Shown here piece after piece: positions 1-10,702 of a stretch of 64,000 nt of DNA (within the stretch, counting starts at the first letter, position 1; each line of letters starts with the position of its first letter). Location of the stretch: the NCBI GenBank assembly GCA_033297205.1, contig MU859155.1, positions 62,001-126,000 on the forward strand. The letters are read 5' to 3'. The DNA comes from Pseudoneurospora amorphoporcata. Its lineage: Eukaryota; Ascomycota; Sordariomycetes; Sordariales; Sordariaceae. The notes below the pieces were generated by a model. That model searched no databases. It worked only from the letters and a program-made list of their open reading frames with translations, and was not told the DNA's origin. The position numbers and the translations under genes were made by a program.

Positions 1-3000
1 TCGATGGAATTGTGTTCCAAGGGAGAGTCCAGTGGGTTCTCTCTCCGATTGCCAGATACACAATATCAACACTCTTCCATTTTGAACAAGCTGCGTTTCG
101 TGTGACATGAGATCTTCTACGTGAACCAACTAGAAACTTCCGATGCGCCTTATGATCGCTGAAGAAAATGTTCACCAATACTTGGAAACGCAGTGGATTG
201 AGTTGCTTGGACGATCATCCGCTGACGATCTTCCGCCGGCAAACACCCAAACAAAAAAGGGCTCAACGGTCCGACTTCCAAGGTGGCATGCATTGACAAC
301 CAAGTCCACCAGGACAGGGTCCACACCACCAGCGCTGTCACAAAAGCGCTGATCTCGCCGTGGACAAAAAGGGTTCTGATAGGTATCAAAACGGGTGAGC
401 CAACTTCGCCGAAAAGACCATGACGACGGAGCAGAAGCATGTGGCCAGCATGCGATCAGTTATTGATGAGGGTGGACTCGGCGGGGGCCCGACTAGTGGA
501 ACCGGGCAGCCGTTATCGCGATGGCCTCTCTGGGCGAGCGACCGACCCGACCGCCTTTCTGCACCTTTCTGCAACTTTTTTTCCAGAAAGTTGTTCGGCA
601 ATTGCTCCGGTCAAGGGCGGTATCTCTCAGCCAAGAAGCCGACCTCTTCCAGAAGATGATTATGCAATCAATTATTTCGAGGGACACGAACAGAAATGGT
701 TACGAAAATGAGGATACGAACCGAATTGAACCTCGCCACCAACACGAAGTCACATTTCATCTCACTACTTTACGCGCTCACCCATCACAACAACTCACAC
801 GCACTTTTCACTTTACAAGGTCGTCCGTCCAAACTCATCACCGTCACTTCCGCCATTTTCGATTGTGACGTGGCTGCACAAACAATCCTGCCAATACAAC
901 ATTTTATGCAAGGTACGCGCCTCTAGCATGCATTCCCCATTGGTCCGATTAGGAAGGTTCAGTTGAAGAGCAGCATCACCGTCCGCTGCAGTATCTCTAC
1001 TGGACGCGCTCTGCACCACACCGACGGGAGGGGTGCGGAAGGTAATCACTTGGGCAGGCATAAGCGAGATACGTATACAGATTGGAATGGAAGGTGGGGG
1101 CAATGGCAGTTATCAGTTGTCGTCGCCAAGAGACAATCATCTTCAACACATCAACGCAGCGACACAACGTCACCCAGTTGAAGTCAGTTCATCACCAAAA
1201 CTATCACCGCGAAGACGCCAGCAACCAAATCAGGAACGTGACAGCGCTATTTCCTTCATTACTAGGTTAGACACCCGCGGCAAGGCATCAGCGGCAACCT
1301 GTGCCCATCAACAGACGGTTTCGAGTGATGGCCACGCGATGTTTACCAGCCCAGTCCAGCCTGGCGGTGACCATCTACCCATTATCCCATCCAATTCGAA
1401 AGAAGCAGGTGCCGGTCCAGTCTGGAATAATTATCTGCCTTCTGCCAGGTAGACGTCTTACGTCTTGGGCATGGTGGACGGATTATCTGTGATCACTCAG
1501 GATACACCGGTTCAAGCCTCGAACTGCTTGTCTACCGGAGCGAACTGCGGCATCACCATTCATTTGTTTGTGATGGCCTGTCAATGACTTCTATCAAGTT
1601 ACTTGTCCTCGTCACGCTTTTTCCTAGACCTTTTATCCGATTGTTCACTGACTCTGTCTCATTGGATGAAAGCAAGCTGGCTGAGACTTGGAGGGTGCCC
1701 CTCGCACCATAGCATTCATTGCTCTTTAACGATCCTTTGGTTCCGTCAGTTGGCAAGTTTCGTCTTGACAGCCGCTTCAACTGACAACTATTGTACCATC
1801 CAGCCATATTATACAGTTTTCCCTTTACGGAGATGTTTCGGAAGTCAAGTGACTGAGCCTCCATCTTGATCTCAGGAGGAAGCCCGGATGTTGACAAAAG
1901 CATCAGACCGAATCTTCTACATGATCCTATTCCGCTGTTGCGGAGTATTTCAGCACATGGGTGATGTCCAGACCATCCTCTCACAAGGAATCCCAGGCCA
2001 GAGAGGCTACTTTTGAACAGAGCAACAAATTCCACGCCCGGATCTGGAAGACGGGACATTTAAGGCTGATAGTGCCCCACCCGTACCGCGCCGATCCGAT
2101 CCACGTGGGTGAAGCCGTGATCCGACCCCGGTGTTCGGGTGGGCTACCGAGAGTTCGGGACGTATCCATCCCTTCCTGCTTCTCGCTGGGTCATATAGCC
2201 TTTTCATCATGCATGCTTTTAAAGCTTCAACTGGTCTATCCTTGCTACTGAGTCAAAAGGCATCCGCTGGTAGGGCTAGCTTCTGTCGTCTTGATCGACT
2301 ATATCAATGGAGAGACTTCCCATGTTATCTACTTCTGTCTGTCATGCGCAGATGCTAGGGAGCAATAATATCTTACGTTGCTTTAGCTTTCACTGCAGAG
2401 AAGGCGACCGAGTGGCGGTTGTGGGCACAACCTCATGAGATCCTTGATCCAAGTTCATATGTGATCCGGCACCGTCTAGTTTTCCTGAACCATATTTACC
2501 TGGACATGTGGTAAGCCATACCTTTCATTCACTCGATCGAAACAAAAACACAGTCGGCAGCCATTCACCCGACCACTTATACATAGCCCTAACCAGCTGC
2601 GGGCTAGTATGGTAATGCCCGGACGGCCCTCCGGATGCCCAAGCCCATGATGGCTTCAAAGCCCAAAGAGAACTCTCCTGTCTCCGACATGGCCACGAGT
2701 TCTCGGGACATTCTGCCCATTCACGTTATTGCTTCGGCTACCTTCAAGTCCCGAACCAGAGATGGGCGTTAGCCGGCCCTCCATTAGTGCCTTCCCCGCG
2801 TCGATCCCCCAGACGGATCTTCGGGGTAGGAGCATGGGGGAATGCGGGGAAATACCCACTTGGCACGCCGACGACACATGCCACGAGCACGTCTGTCATC
2901 TGGAATCCAGTCCAAGATCGAATTGGAAGACCGCCGATGACCTCCTCTCCACCAATTCTCCAAGTCTGAAAACTCCGAGGCTGATGAATCTGTTTGGAAT

Positions 3001-3066
3001 GGGGTTGGAGGCCAGGCCACAGGTGTGATACCACTTGTTTGCTCGTCTCCTCCCTGACCCCATTTC

Positions 3067-3074
3067 TATATATA
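3067..3074 (+). promoter_or_regulatory. TATA-like box upstream of the acyl-CoA synthetase gene
   Basis: TATATATA lies 226 bp upstream of the ATG at 3300 and just ahead of a CT-rich tract, a common arrangement in fungal promoters. No transcript data are available to place the actual start, so this is inference from sequence. Confidence 0.4.
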
Positions 3075-3231
3075 CCTAACCAGTCCCGTCACTGACATTC
3101 CCTCTTCTCTGCATTCTTTGTCTTTTTTCGCTTATGCTATATTCCAACAACCTTCCGGGCCTTATCCTTTACTTCTCTGTACGCTCTAGTCCTCTAGGTA
3201 GGTCTTATCTCAAGCAACAGCACGTCCCTTC

Positions 3232-3264
3232 ATGAATCTTGGTCAGCTAACAATCCATACCTAG
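3232..3264 (+). promoter_or_regulatory. Upstream ORF of 10 codons inside a candidate leader intron
   Basis: An ATG at 3232 opens a 10-codon frame (MNLGQLTIHT) whose TAG at 3262-3264 is also the acceptor of a plausible leader intron at 3198-3264. The intron would have a GTAGGT donor and a GCTAAC branch. Splicing would remove the uORF; retention would leave it 35 nt ahead of the main start codon. This is seen in sequence; any regulatory role is inference. Confidence 0.4.
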
Positions 3265-3299
3265 ATAGAAATAGAACACATTACGAATCCCTAGCCATA

Positions 3300-5645
3300 A
3301 TGGCTCACCCTCAAGATGAGGCCCAGCATCTCTCCCTCACCGACCCCGAGGTCTTCTGGGGTCATCAAGCTGAACAACTTCACTGGCACAAGAAGCCCTC
3401 TTCCGCCCTGAAACGTACGACTAAGAACCTGAAATTGGGCACCTCTCACAGCCACTGGGAATGGTTCCCCGACGGCGAGCTATCTACCTGCTATAACTGC
3501 ATTGACCGCCATGTCTTAGCCGGACGTGGAGATCAGCCCGCCATCCTCTATGACAGTCCAGTCACGAACACCAAGCAGCGTTTGACCTATAAGCAGCTTC
3601 TTCATGAGGTCGAGACTTTTGCCGGGGTTCTGCGAGAGGAGGGGGTCAAGAAGGGAGATGTTGTTCTAGTTTACAGTAAGTTTACCCATACCGCTTTCAC
3701 TATTGCTCGGTAAGCCAGCTACTGACATATTTGTCTGTATATAGTGCCGATGGTGCCAGCCGCCCTGATCGGAATCCTCGCCGTCAACCGTTTAGGCGCC
3801 ATCCACGCTGTTGTTTTCGGTGGCTTCGCTTCTACAGCCCTAGCCCAGCGCATCGAAGCCTCGCGTCCAGTCGCTATCTTGACCGCTTCCTGTGGTATTG
3901 AAGGTAACAAAGGGCCTGTCAGCTACCGCGCCTATATCGAAGAGGCTATCAGCATCTCGTCCTTCAAGCCACCCAAGACCATCATCTGGCAGCGTGAGCA
4001 GCTAGTGTGGCGTCCGATCAAGAAGACTGAGGGCGAGCGGGGTTGGCAGAAGCTGGTTAAGAGCGCGCGGGCTAGAAACGTCAAGGCTGCATGCGTGCCT
4101 GTGAGGTCGGCTGACCCTATCTACATCATCTACACCAGCGGAACAACAGGTCTCCCTAAAGGTGTTGTGCGCGATAATGGCGGTCATGCTGTTGGCTTGC
4201 ACATGTCCATTTCGTATTTGTTCGGCATACATGGACCAGGTGACGTGGTAAGTTAACCTCTCGTTCACTGCTCAATGTTTTATAGGCGAGTTGTACTAAC
4301 AAGTCCGGAATAAGATGGGCTGTTTCAGTGACATAGGCTGGGTGGTGTCCCACAGCTACACGCTTTATGGTCCCCTTCTCACCGGCGCCGCTACGGTCCT
4401 CTACGAAGGTAAGCCAGTCGGGACACCCGACGCTTCAGCCTTTTGGAGACTAGCAGAGGAGTACAAGATCAACACCATGTTCACCGCACCAACAGCACTC
4501 AGAGCCATCCGAAAGGAAGACCCTGACAACGTCTTTATCACCAAGATTGGCAAACGGGGAGGACTCAAGAGTCTCAGGGCTCTCTTTGTTGCCGGAGAGC
4601 GGTCCGAACCAGCTATCATTACCATGTACCAAGACCTACTTAAGCGATATGGCGCTGCAGGCTCCCAGGTTGTGGATAACTGGTGGTCGTCGGAGTCCGG
4701 CTCACCGATTTCGGGTGTTGCGTTGGTGCCGCACGCAGGCAAGAACAGGAAGACGAATGTGAAGGATCATCCGCCACTCGCTATTAAGCCCGGGAGTGCT
4801 GGAAAGGCCATGCCTGGGTTTGATGTCAGGTATTTATTCTCCGCTATTCCCGCTCCTTTAAAATGCATGGGTAACTAACCGTGAACCGTAACATTCAGAG
4901 TTGTGGATGACGAAGGTAACGAGGTCCCCAAGGGAAATATGGGGAACATTGTTCTGGGTCTTCCATTAGCACCTACTGCGTTTCGGACGCTTTGGGAGGA
5001 TGAAGAGCGATTCTTGAGGAGTTACATGCTGCGCTTCAATGGCAAGTGGGTAGACACTGGTGATGCCGGCTACATCGACCAAAAGGGGTACATTCACATC
5101 ATGGCTCGGACTGATGACATTATCAACGTTGCCGCTCATCGTCTTAGCACAGGCAAGTTTACATTACACCGTCTTATGCCTTCTCGGTCTAACACACCCC
5201 ATCAGGCACGCTCGAGCAAGCAGTTACAAGCCACCCCCTCGTCACCGAAGCATGCGTGGTTAGCATTCCTGACGCTCTTAAGGGTCAACTCCCCTTCGCC
5301 TTCGTCAGCACCTCGGACGGCAACGGCGGTGACGTCAAATCAGACGAGCAGCTGTTCCAGGAAATCCAGAAGCTTGTCCGCACCCAGGTTGGCGCCATCG
5401 CCTCGCTCGGCGGCATGATCCGGGGCAAGGGCATGATCCCCAAGACGCGCTCAGGCAAGACGTTAAGGAGAGTCTTGCGTGAGCTGCTAGAAAACGCGGT
5501 CCATGACGAGTTCGACAAGCCGGTTGACATCCCGTCGACGGTAGAGGATCCGAGCACGGTGGATGTGGCGAGGGAGAAGGTCAGGGAGTATTGGCATCAG
5601 AAGGGCGGGTTGCATGCGGCTATTGAGGCTAGGGCGAAGCTTTGA
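3300..5645 (+). CDS. Propionyl/acetyl-CoA synthetase-like AMP-binding enzyme (ACSS3/PrpE type), probably peroxisomal
   Basis: This enzyme would activate a short-chain acid (propionate or acetate) to its CoA thioester through an acyl-adenylate. Five exons give 695 residues, a normal family length: 3300-3675, 3745-4247, 4315-4829, 4899-5152 and 5206-5645. The ATP-binding signature YTSGTTGLPKG is at residues 255-265. A DIGWVVSHSY acetyl-CoA-synthetase motif and a GERSEP segment follow. The DTGDAGY motif is near 517-523 and the C-terminal catalytic lysine near 634, in PKTRSGKTLRR. The sequence fits the ACSS3/PrpE branch (WVVSHSYTLYGPLL, VLYEGKPVGTPDA) better than the main acetate-utilisation synthetase; substrate is inferred. 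Intron 4 (5153-5205) is GC-AG: only that splice restores the STGTLEQAV join. The protein ends in AKL, a peroxisomal PTS1-type tripeptide. The start is the first ATG of the frame. Codon use matches the other genes. Confidence 0.9.
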
Positions 5646-5879
5646 GAGGTACATGCATCAATCAAATTTGTATTTGCTTCTTGGCCATCGTTCTTTCCTC
5701 GTTCTTCGAATGACAATGGTTTTATTCTGGAAAGAACAGAGGAGCAGTGAGGTGGAAGCCATAATCGGTGGTCCAGACGTGGAAGGTACACACAAGGTTA
5801 TCCTGTTCTGGCAGCCGCACCACTCCAAAAGCTTTGCAATATAATTTCTCATATCCACCCACACTTTCCACAATCAGCT

Positions 5880-5975
5880 GCCCGATTAGCTCAGCTGGTT
5901 AGAGCGTCGTACTAATATCAGTTTTCCGATATCAAGTTAATGCGAAGGTCAACAGTTCAATCCTGTTATTGGGCA
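5880..5975 (+). tRNA. tRNA-Ile, anticodon AAU (read as IAU), with a 22-nt intron
   Basis: A full cloverleaf can be drawn. The acceptor stem GCCCGAT pairs with ATTGGGC (one G-T), and A73 is at 5975. The D arm is GCTC/GAGC. The anticodon stem TCGTA/TGCGA encloses a loop with AAT at 5914-5916. The T arm is AACAG/CTGTT with loop TTCAATC. An intron at 5918-5939 interrupts the loop after position 37, the canonical site for nuclear tRNA introns, and removing it leaves a seven-base loop. A T-rich run at 5976-5984 serves as RNA polymerase III terminator. CCA is not encoded, as usual for eukaryotes. Confidence 0.96.
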
Positions 5976-8900
5976 TTTCTTTTTGGCACATCTTTTTTTC
6001 CACTACTATACCAAAATGGACATCATGTCACTATTTTCTCTTTTGCACTTTTTGGTAGCTTTGTTCACCTCATCCAAACACCCTGCTGCCACCTGTTCCG
6101 ACGTAGAGTCTTCATCCGTACTTCGCAGTCCAAATTGCCACTCGACTGGCTTTGCGGTCCCGATGTCAGGTCCGGTCCCGTAACCTATCTCTACCAGGTT
6201 CCAGACTCCCGCGCCGAAAGTTCTAGAGTCCAAGGATATACTTCAAATACGAGGTGGACGAAACCAACGCGGCCCAGCCAAGGCCGTTCGTTCGCTCGTT
6301 GAAAGTTGGAGGGGGGGCTTTGTGACACCAACCACCAAGAGAGTTGTGGCTCTATGAGTTGGACGGGTCGTTTGAAGTCTTGAGGAAGTCTATGGTACGG
6401 GTTAGTCAGTAGAAGGGAAGAAGGGGGTTTGGAAGATTGGCTGGATCGGAGGGTACCGGACCCTATCAACCATCAGGTAGCTGATCCTAGGCGGGTCAAG
6501 TCAGGCGAGAACTAAGGATACAAGGTAATACGTGATGTGTATAATGTGTATGTGGATGTATTGCTGAGACAATAACTTGCTCAGGTGGAGCGGAAACGGC
6601 CACTACGGGCTTTCGGGGCTACGGGACTTACGGGACTATGAGGGCCACGGTGGCTGCGGGGGCTACGAAGGAGGAAGAACTAGATTGAGAACCATTATGT
6701 TGTGTAACTGTTCGATTTCTGTTGTGTTCGCGTACTTACAGTCAGCCAGTCAGGTAGCTAGTCTATCCTTTTTCAGTTCCGGTTTCGCTCTTCTCTTTCC
6801 TCCTCTTGTCAATGTATTCCTTGCTGGTCGTTCGTTAGGTTAGTTACATGGGGTACAGGCATGTAGGTAGATAGGTATTCTCTTCCTTTTCATTCGTCTT
6901 CGTTTGTATGAAGACATTTTTCGAAAACGGATTTTCAACAGTTTTAGATTCATACCAGCTCCGTCTGAACCAAGGCCTTTGAAACCCCAAGTAAACAAGG
7001 CATGCTGTTCAGTGACATATAAGTAGTGTCCTATTTGAACAAGTGTGAGTGGTTGAGTAACAGTTAGAGGAGACCTAAATGCCAGCTCTGTGCGCTTCTG
7101 ACTACAATGAAGTTATCACTTGGGATTTATAACACGAGTATCAAAGTTGCGACGAAGGAGAACAAGCAACTAATTCATGCATTGGCCAATTATCTGATAG
7201 ATATTAGTACAGAGCTATGCCATAGAAAGGAATCAAGTCTTCATTAAACTGTTCTCACCATACCTGGTTTTCGGCGTCGGACCATGAGGTCTCACAGAAC
7301 TGACAACGCAAGACCAACCAAGTCAGTTAGTTGGCTAGGCCAACATGGATCGAGACGTGAGGAGGAAGCCAACTTGTAATGCTCATGGAGCCTTTCAGTG
7401 ATAATCTCAGTTTTCTGATTATGGAGGCAGTCGTAACATAGCAAGCGGCAGAAATGGGCTCCCGATGCCCAAGATCCAGACCCTAGCCAACAGACACCAA
7501 CGAAATCAGAGGATATAGCGGACACAAATAACACATTCGTCGGCTGTCCTATAATCTGTTGCCAAGATAGTCAAAGGAAGGACATTATACCAGGTGGAGC
7601 CGGTCTAGGCTACTACTAACGTAGGCACGTTCCACCACCGGCCATTCGGCCTTGACGGCTCAGCCCATCTGCCCATATTTTATCGGTCGTTCGGTCGTCC
7701 AGACTTCAGAAAGAGGGAAGCACAGCGGAGATCCGACAATGCAAAAGCGTCAACTACCTGTTGAGCAGCTCCCTTCACTAACCTTAGCTTACCCTGCCCT
7801 AGCTCTACCTAAGACTATCTAGAAAACGTGTGCGTGCACGTTATGTGAAGCGCTGTGTCCATCCGTGAGCATGACAGGCACCGCAGAACCAACGAATTGC
7901 ACAGAAGGAATCCAAACGGTCTGTTGTCTGTGTTGTGTCAGTCTCCATCCAAGGTGATCCTAGTTTGACATCATGCCATGTCATGTCATGCCATGCAATG
8001 CCATGCTATGCTATGCAAGAAAGGGGAAGGGAAGATCGGGGTGGGGACGAGCGGGAGGGAGGCACGGAAACAGAGGGAGAGAGAAGACTTGTGCGGAGGC
8101 AAAGACAACAGAGAGACAGACAGAGCGTGTGTGAGAGAGAGGAATGAAGAGAAAGGCAACGGCAACGACGACAACACTAGCATGCGATAACCCGTCCATC
8201 ACGAGGAAAGAGAGTAACGGTGTGACGCCACGCACTATAGCTTCTCCTCAACGACATCTATTCATATCCATTCAATCCCCCCACACAGCAAAGTCATAGT
8301 ATAGCGATGTTCACAATCCCAATCCTAGTCAGCTGCGGCTGGTCCCATCCATCCAGAACTCCTGAATTCCCCCTTAAGAAAACAAATTAATTGCACCGCC
8401 TGGCTACCCTTGACGAAAACCGAGAATCGTCACCAAGCAACACAAGCAGGCGAGACGGGTCGACCGCGTACGTGCTGCAGGTTAATATATCGTGCAGCTT
8501 TCTGGTTTTCGTTGGAGCAAACAACCGCCCCAAAAGAGATCGATTGACCACCAACACCCCCGCCCATGCCCATTCAGCACCACCACGACCACGACCACGA
8601 CCACCACCGCTCGTCCTCATTCACCCCTTGTCCCTTGTCCTATCTGTCTGTTGCCTCTTTGTATGTATGCTGACCGACCTGGGACAACAGAAAACCAGGG
8701 GGAGAGGCACCTTTGGTTACGGCGCGCCGCACGCCGCCGCTCTCGCCGCCGATGTCGCCTTTCGGCGTTCGCCTGGAACCTAGTACGCACCGATTGACCA
8801 ACCATACCTCTGATGCAGCCAAGAAGGAGCGAGCGGTAGAGAGAAGGAATAAAGACTGTTGCTCATATGCGGTGAAAGCAGATAAAAAGATGGAGTAACA

Positions 8901-9606
8901 TGAGGAGTAGTAAGAAGTTCTCGTAGTGGCGAACAGACACACAGGCGTCGGAAAGGAAGGAAGGAAAGGGCAACCGAAGACCGCTTTGAGTGTTGAAAAA
9001 AAAATGATAGGCAGTAGACACACCCGTCCTTAATGACGGTATACGGATGGGATAGGATCGCCTGTTTTTGAACATCTGGTGGGTGGCCTTTCGTTGTCAT
9101 CGTGACGAACCGTGCCTCGTCTGGCCTAGACCTAGACCCTACCTTCCCCAAACGCCGTACGGCACGACACTCCTCATCCTGGCAAAGCGTCCTGTGTCGT
9201 GCTGTTCTCTCTGCTGTATCTCCATCGTTGATCGTGGCGCCGGTAATACATCGTCGTGCTAGGTATGTGGCCCTTTTGCTTCGTTCCGCTGGATTGTAAG
9301 CTGTCGTGGCGTGCCACCGTGCTAGGGATGAAAGGCGTGCGTGCCACTGCTTCTCGCACACATCACTTCCTCCCCCATCCAAGGTTACTCTGCTTCACCC
9401 AGCTAACGCAAGCGAGGCGTGAGGTCGGGAAAGCATAGTAACCCGGAACCTTGGACAGGACAAGGAAAAAAAAAGGACCAAGATAGTCGAGGCAGCGGCT
9501 GCCATACAACACACCATGTAAGCTCCCGTGTCTGTCCTTCACGGCGCCTTTTCATCTGGCGTTATCCTCCTCCTTATCGTCGGAATGCGCCCTAGTAGGT
9601 CCATCA
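5976..9606. other. Non-coding region between tRNA-Ile and the BRCT gene
   Basis: No supported gene. Visible content: a run of degenerate CATGY pentamers near 7966-8012, a purine-rich stretch at about 8018-8165, short CCACGA repeats near 8577-8610, and scattered TAGGTA motifs near 6860-6875. Reading frames of up to 200 residues on the minus strand near 8780-9382 lack domains, overlap frames on the other strand and use unbiased codons, so I take them as chance. Confidence 0.55.
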
Positions 9607-10702
9607 TCATGCTGGCGGCTTGTCCTTCGAGAAGGCGGAGAGAACGCTTTGCTGCCCCTTTGCCGCGATCTTGAGGTTAGCGAACCTCGCCTCGGGCAGC
9701 CGCTTGCCTGCCTTGATGCTCTCCAGAACCCTGGTCGGGAAGGAGAGGACAGCGTTAGCGTAAGCACAGTATCCGTCAAGCAGTGCATAATACACCGCCG
9801 GTTCAACCATCGGAGAGGGTGTGGGTGAATGATCGTTTGAGTTTGGGAAGAGACTTTACGGAGTCCCAAGGAAGACGAACATGGAAGGGAAGAAGTATAT
9901 AGTAGCACAGTATACGCATGTCCTACACCCAGCTTATTGCTGGGGAAAGGGGGCGGACTTACCATTCGACACCGACATACTTGACGCCACAACCGCCGAC
10001 TCTGCGGATCTCTTTCTCCAGTTTGCCGCCGGCCAGTCCGCCACCGGCGCCGGTATTTCGACCGGCCGGTTTGCCTAGGATGACGTGGGTGACTTGGCGA
10101 CGACCGAGATGGATGGACATACGAGCGCCATTCTCGGCGAGGACTTGCTTCAGTTTATGATCAGAGATCAGAGGATGAGTGCTACCATTCACGTATATAT
10201 TCAACCCATGAAAGATTTTCCTGATGGTGCTTGGGCCTTTCTCCTCCTCGTCTTCCTTCTGTCGTTGTTGGACGTATCCCAACCCCTGAGTATCATCGTC
10301 TTGAACATCCTCGGCCCCTTTCTGCAGCCCTTTCTCTTCTGGCAGACAAGCCTGTGGCTGCGAGGTTGTTTGTGACGCCGTCGCCATGGTGCCAGGGTTC
10401 CGTAGCATATCGGCAACGCTGTTCAGTGCACGAGCTCGTACCTCCTTTGGAATCAGGACGCCACGCTTCTCGTCGAAATGTTGGGCGCCAACACCAAAGG
10501 AGTCCGAGATTCGGTCGCCACCGGAAGGGCCGGCGCGGAACTGACTCTGCAGTTTCCTGGCACGAGATTCACGCCACCCGGTTGGCACCCGAGTTTCGGC
10601 TCGCTGATGACCGGCCGCTACCGAATTCCACGGATCGAATGCGCGGCCAGAATGAACTGGCTCTGCCGGTGGCGGCTGCTTGGGATGGACAGGAGGAGCC
10701 AT
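9607..10702 (-). CDS. BRCT-domain protein, Rev1-BRCT-like, probable nuclear DNA-damage or replication factor
   Basis: Two exons, 10702-9963 and 9730-9607, give 287 residues. The intron (9731-9962, 232 nt) has a GTAAGT donor and a GCTAAC branch before CCGACCAG, and joins ...KYVGVEW to VLESIKAGKRLP without a gap. Residues about 162-265 form one BRCT fold: the start (IFHGLNIYVNGSTHPLISDHK), the core (GRRQVTHVILG) and the closing tryptophan (VGVEWVLESI) are all clear. The closest family I recognise is the BRCT domain of Rev1-type translesion polymerases and their fungal single-BRCT relatives, but no polymerase domain is present. The first 150 residues are low in structure and charged. QQSVLSAF near the end (273-280) resembles a weak PCNA-interaction motif. 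I chose the ATG at 10702 (MAPPVHPKQ) for its context; an in-frame ATG at 10906 is possible but the extension looks non-coding. Confidence 0.82.

Larger units (their letters stand above)
1..3299. other. Non-coding region; promoter and leader of the acyl-CoA synthetase gene at its right end
   Basis: No reading frame here has coding character: all are short, overlap each other on both strands and show no C-biased third position or recognisable domain. The right end looks like a fungal promoter. A TATATATA box lies at 3067-3074, followed by a pyrimidine-rich stretch at about 3100-3180. A candidate leader intron spans 3198-3264, with donor GTAGGT, a GCTAAC branch near 3245-3250 and acceptor CTAG. 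A 10-codon upstream ORF sits inside it at 3232-3264. The rest (1-3050) shows nothing I can name. Confidence 0.6.

Noticed and set aside
8780..9382. 200-codon frame on the minus strand
   Set aside because: Composition is low-complexity Ser/Leu/Arg and there is no splice structure or family resemblance.
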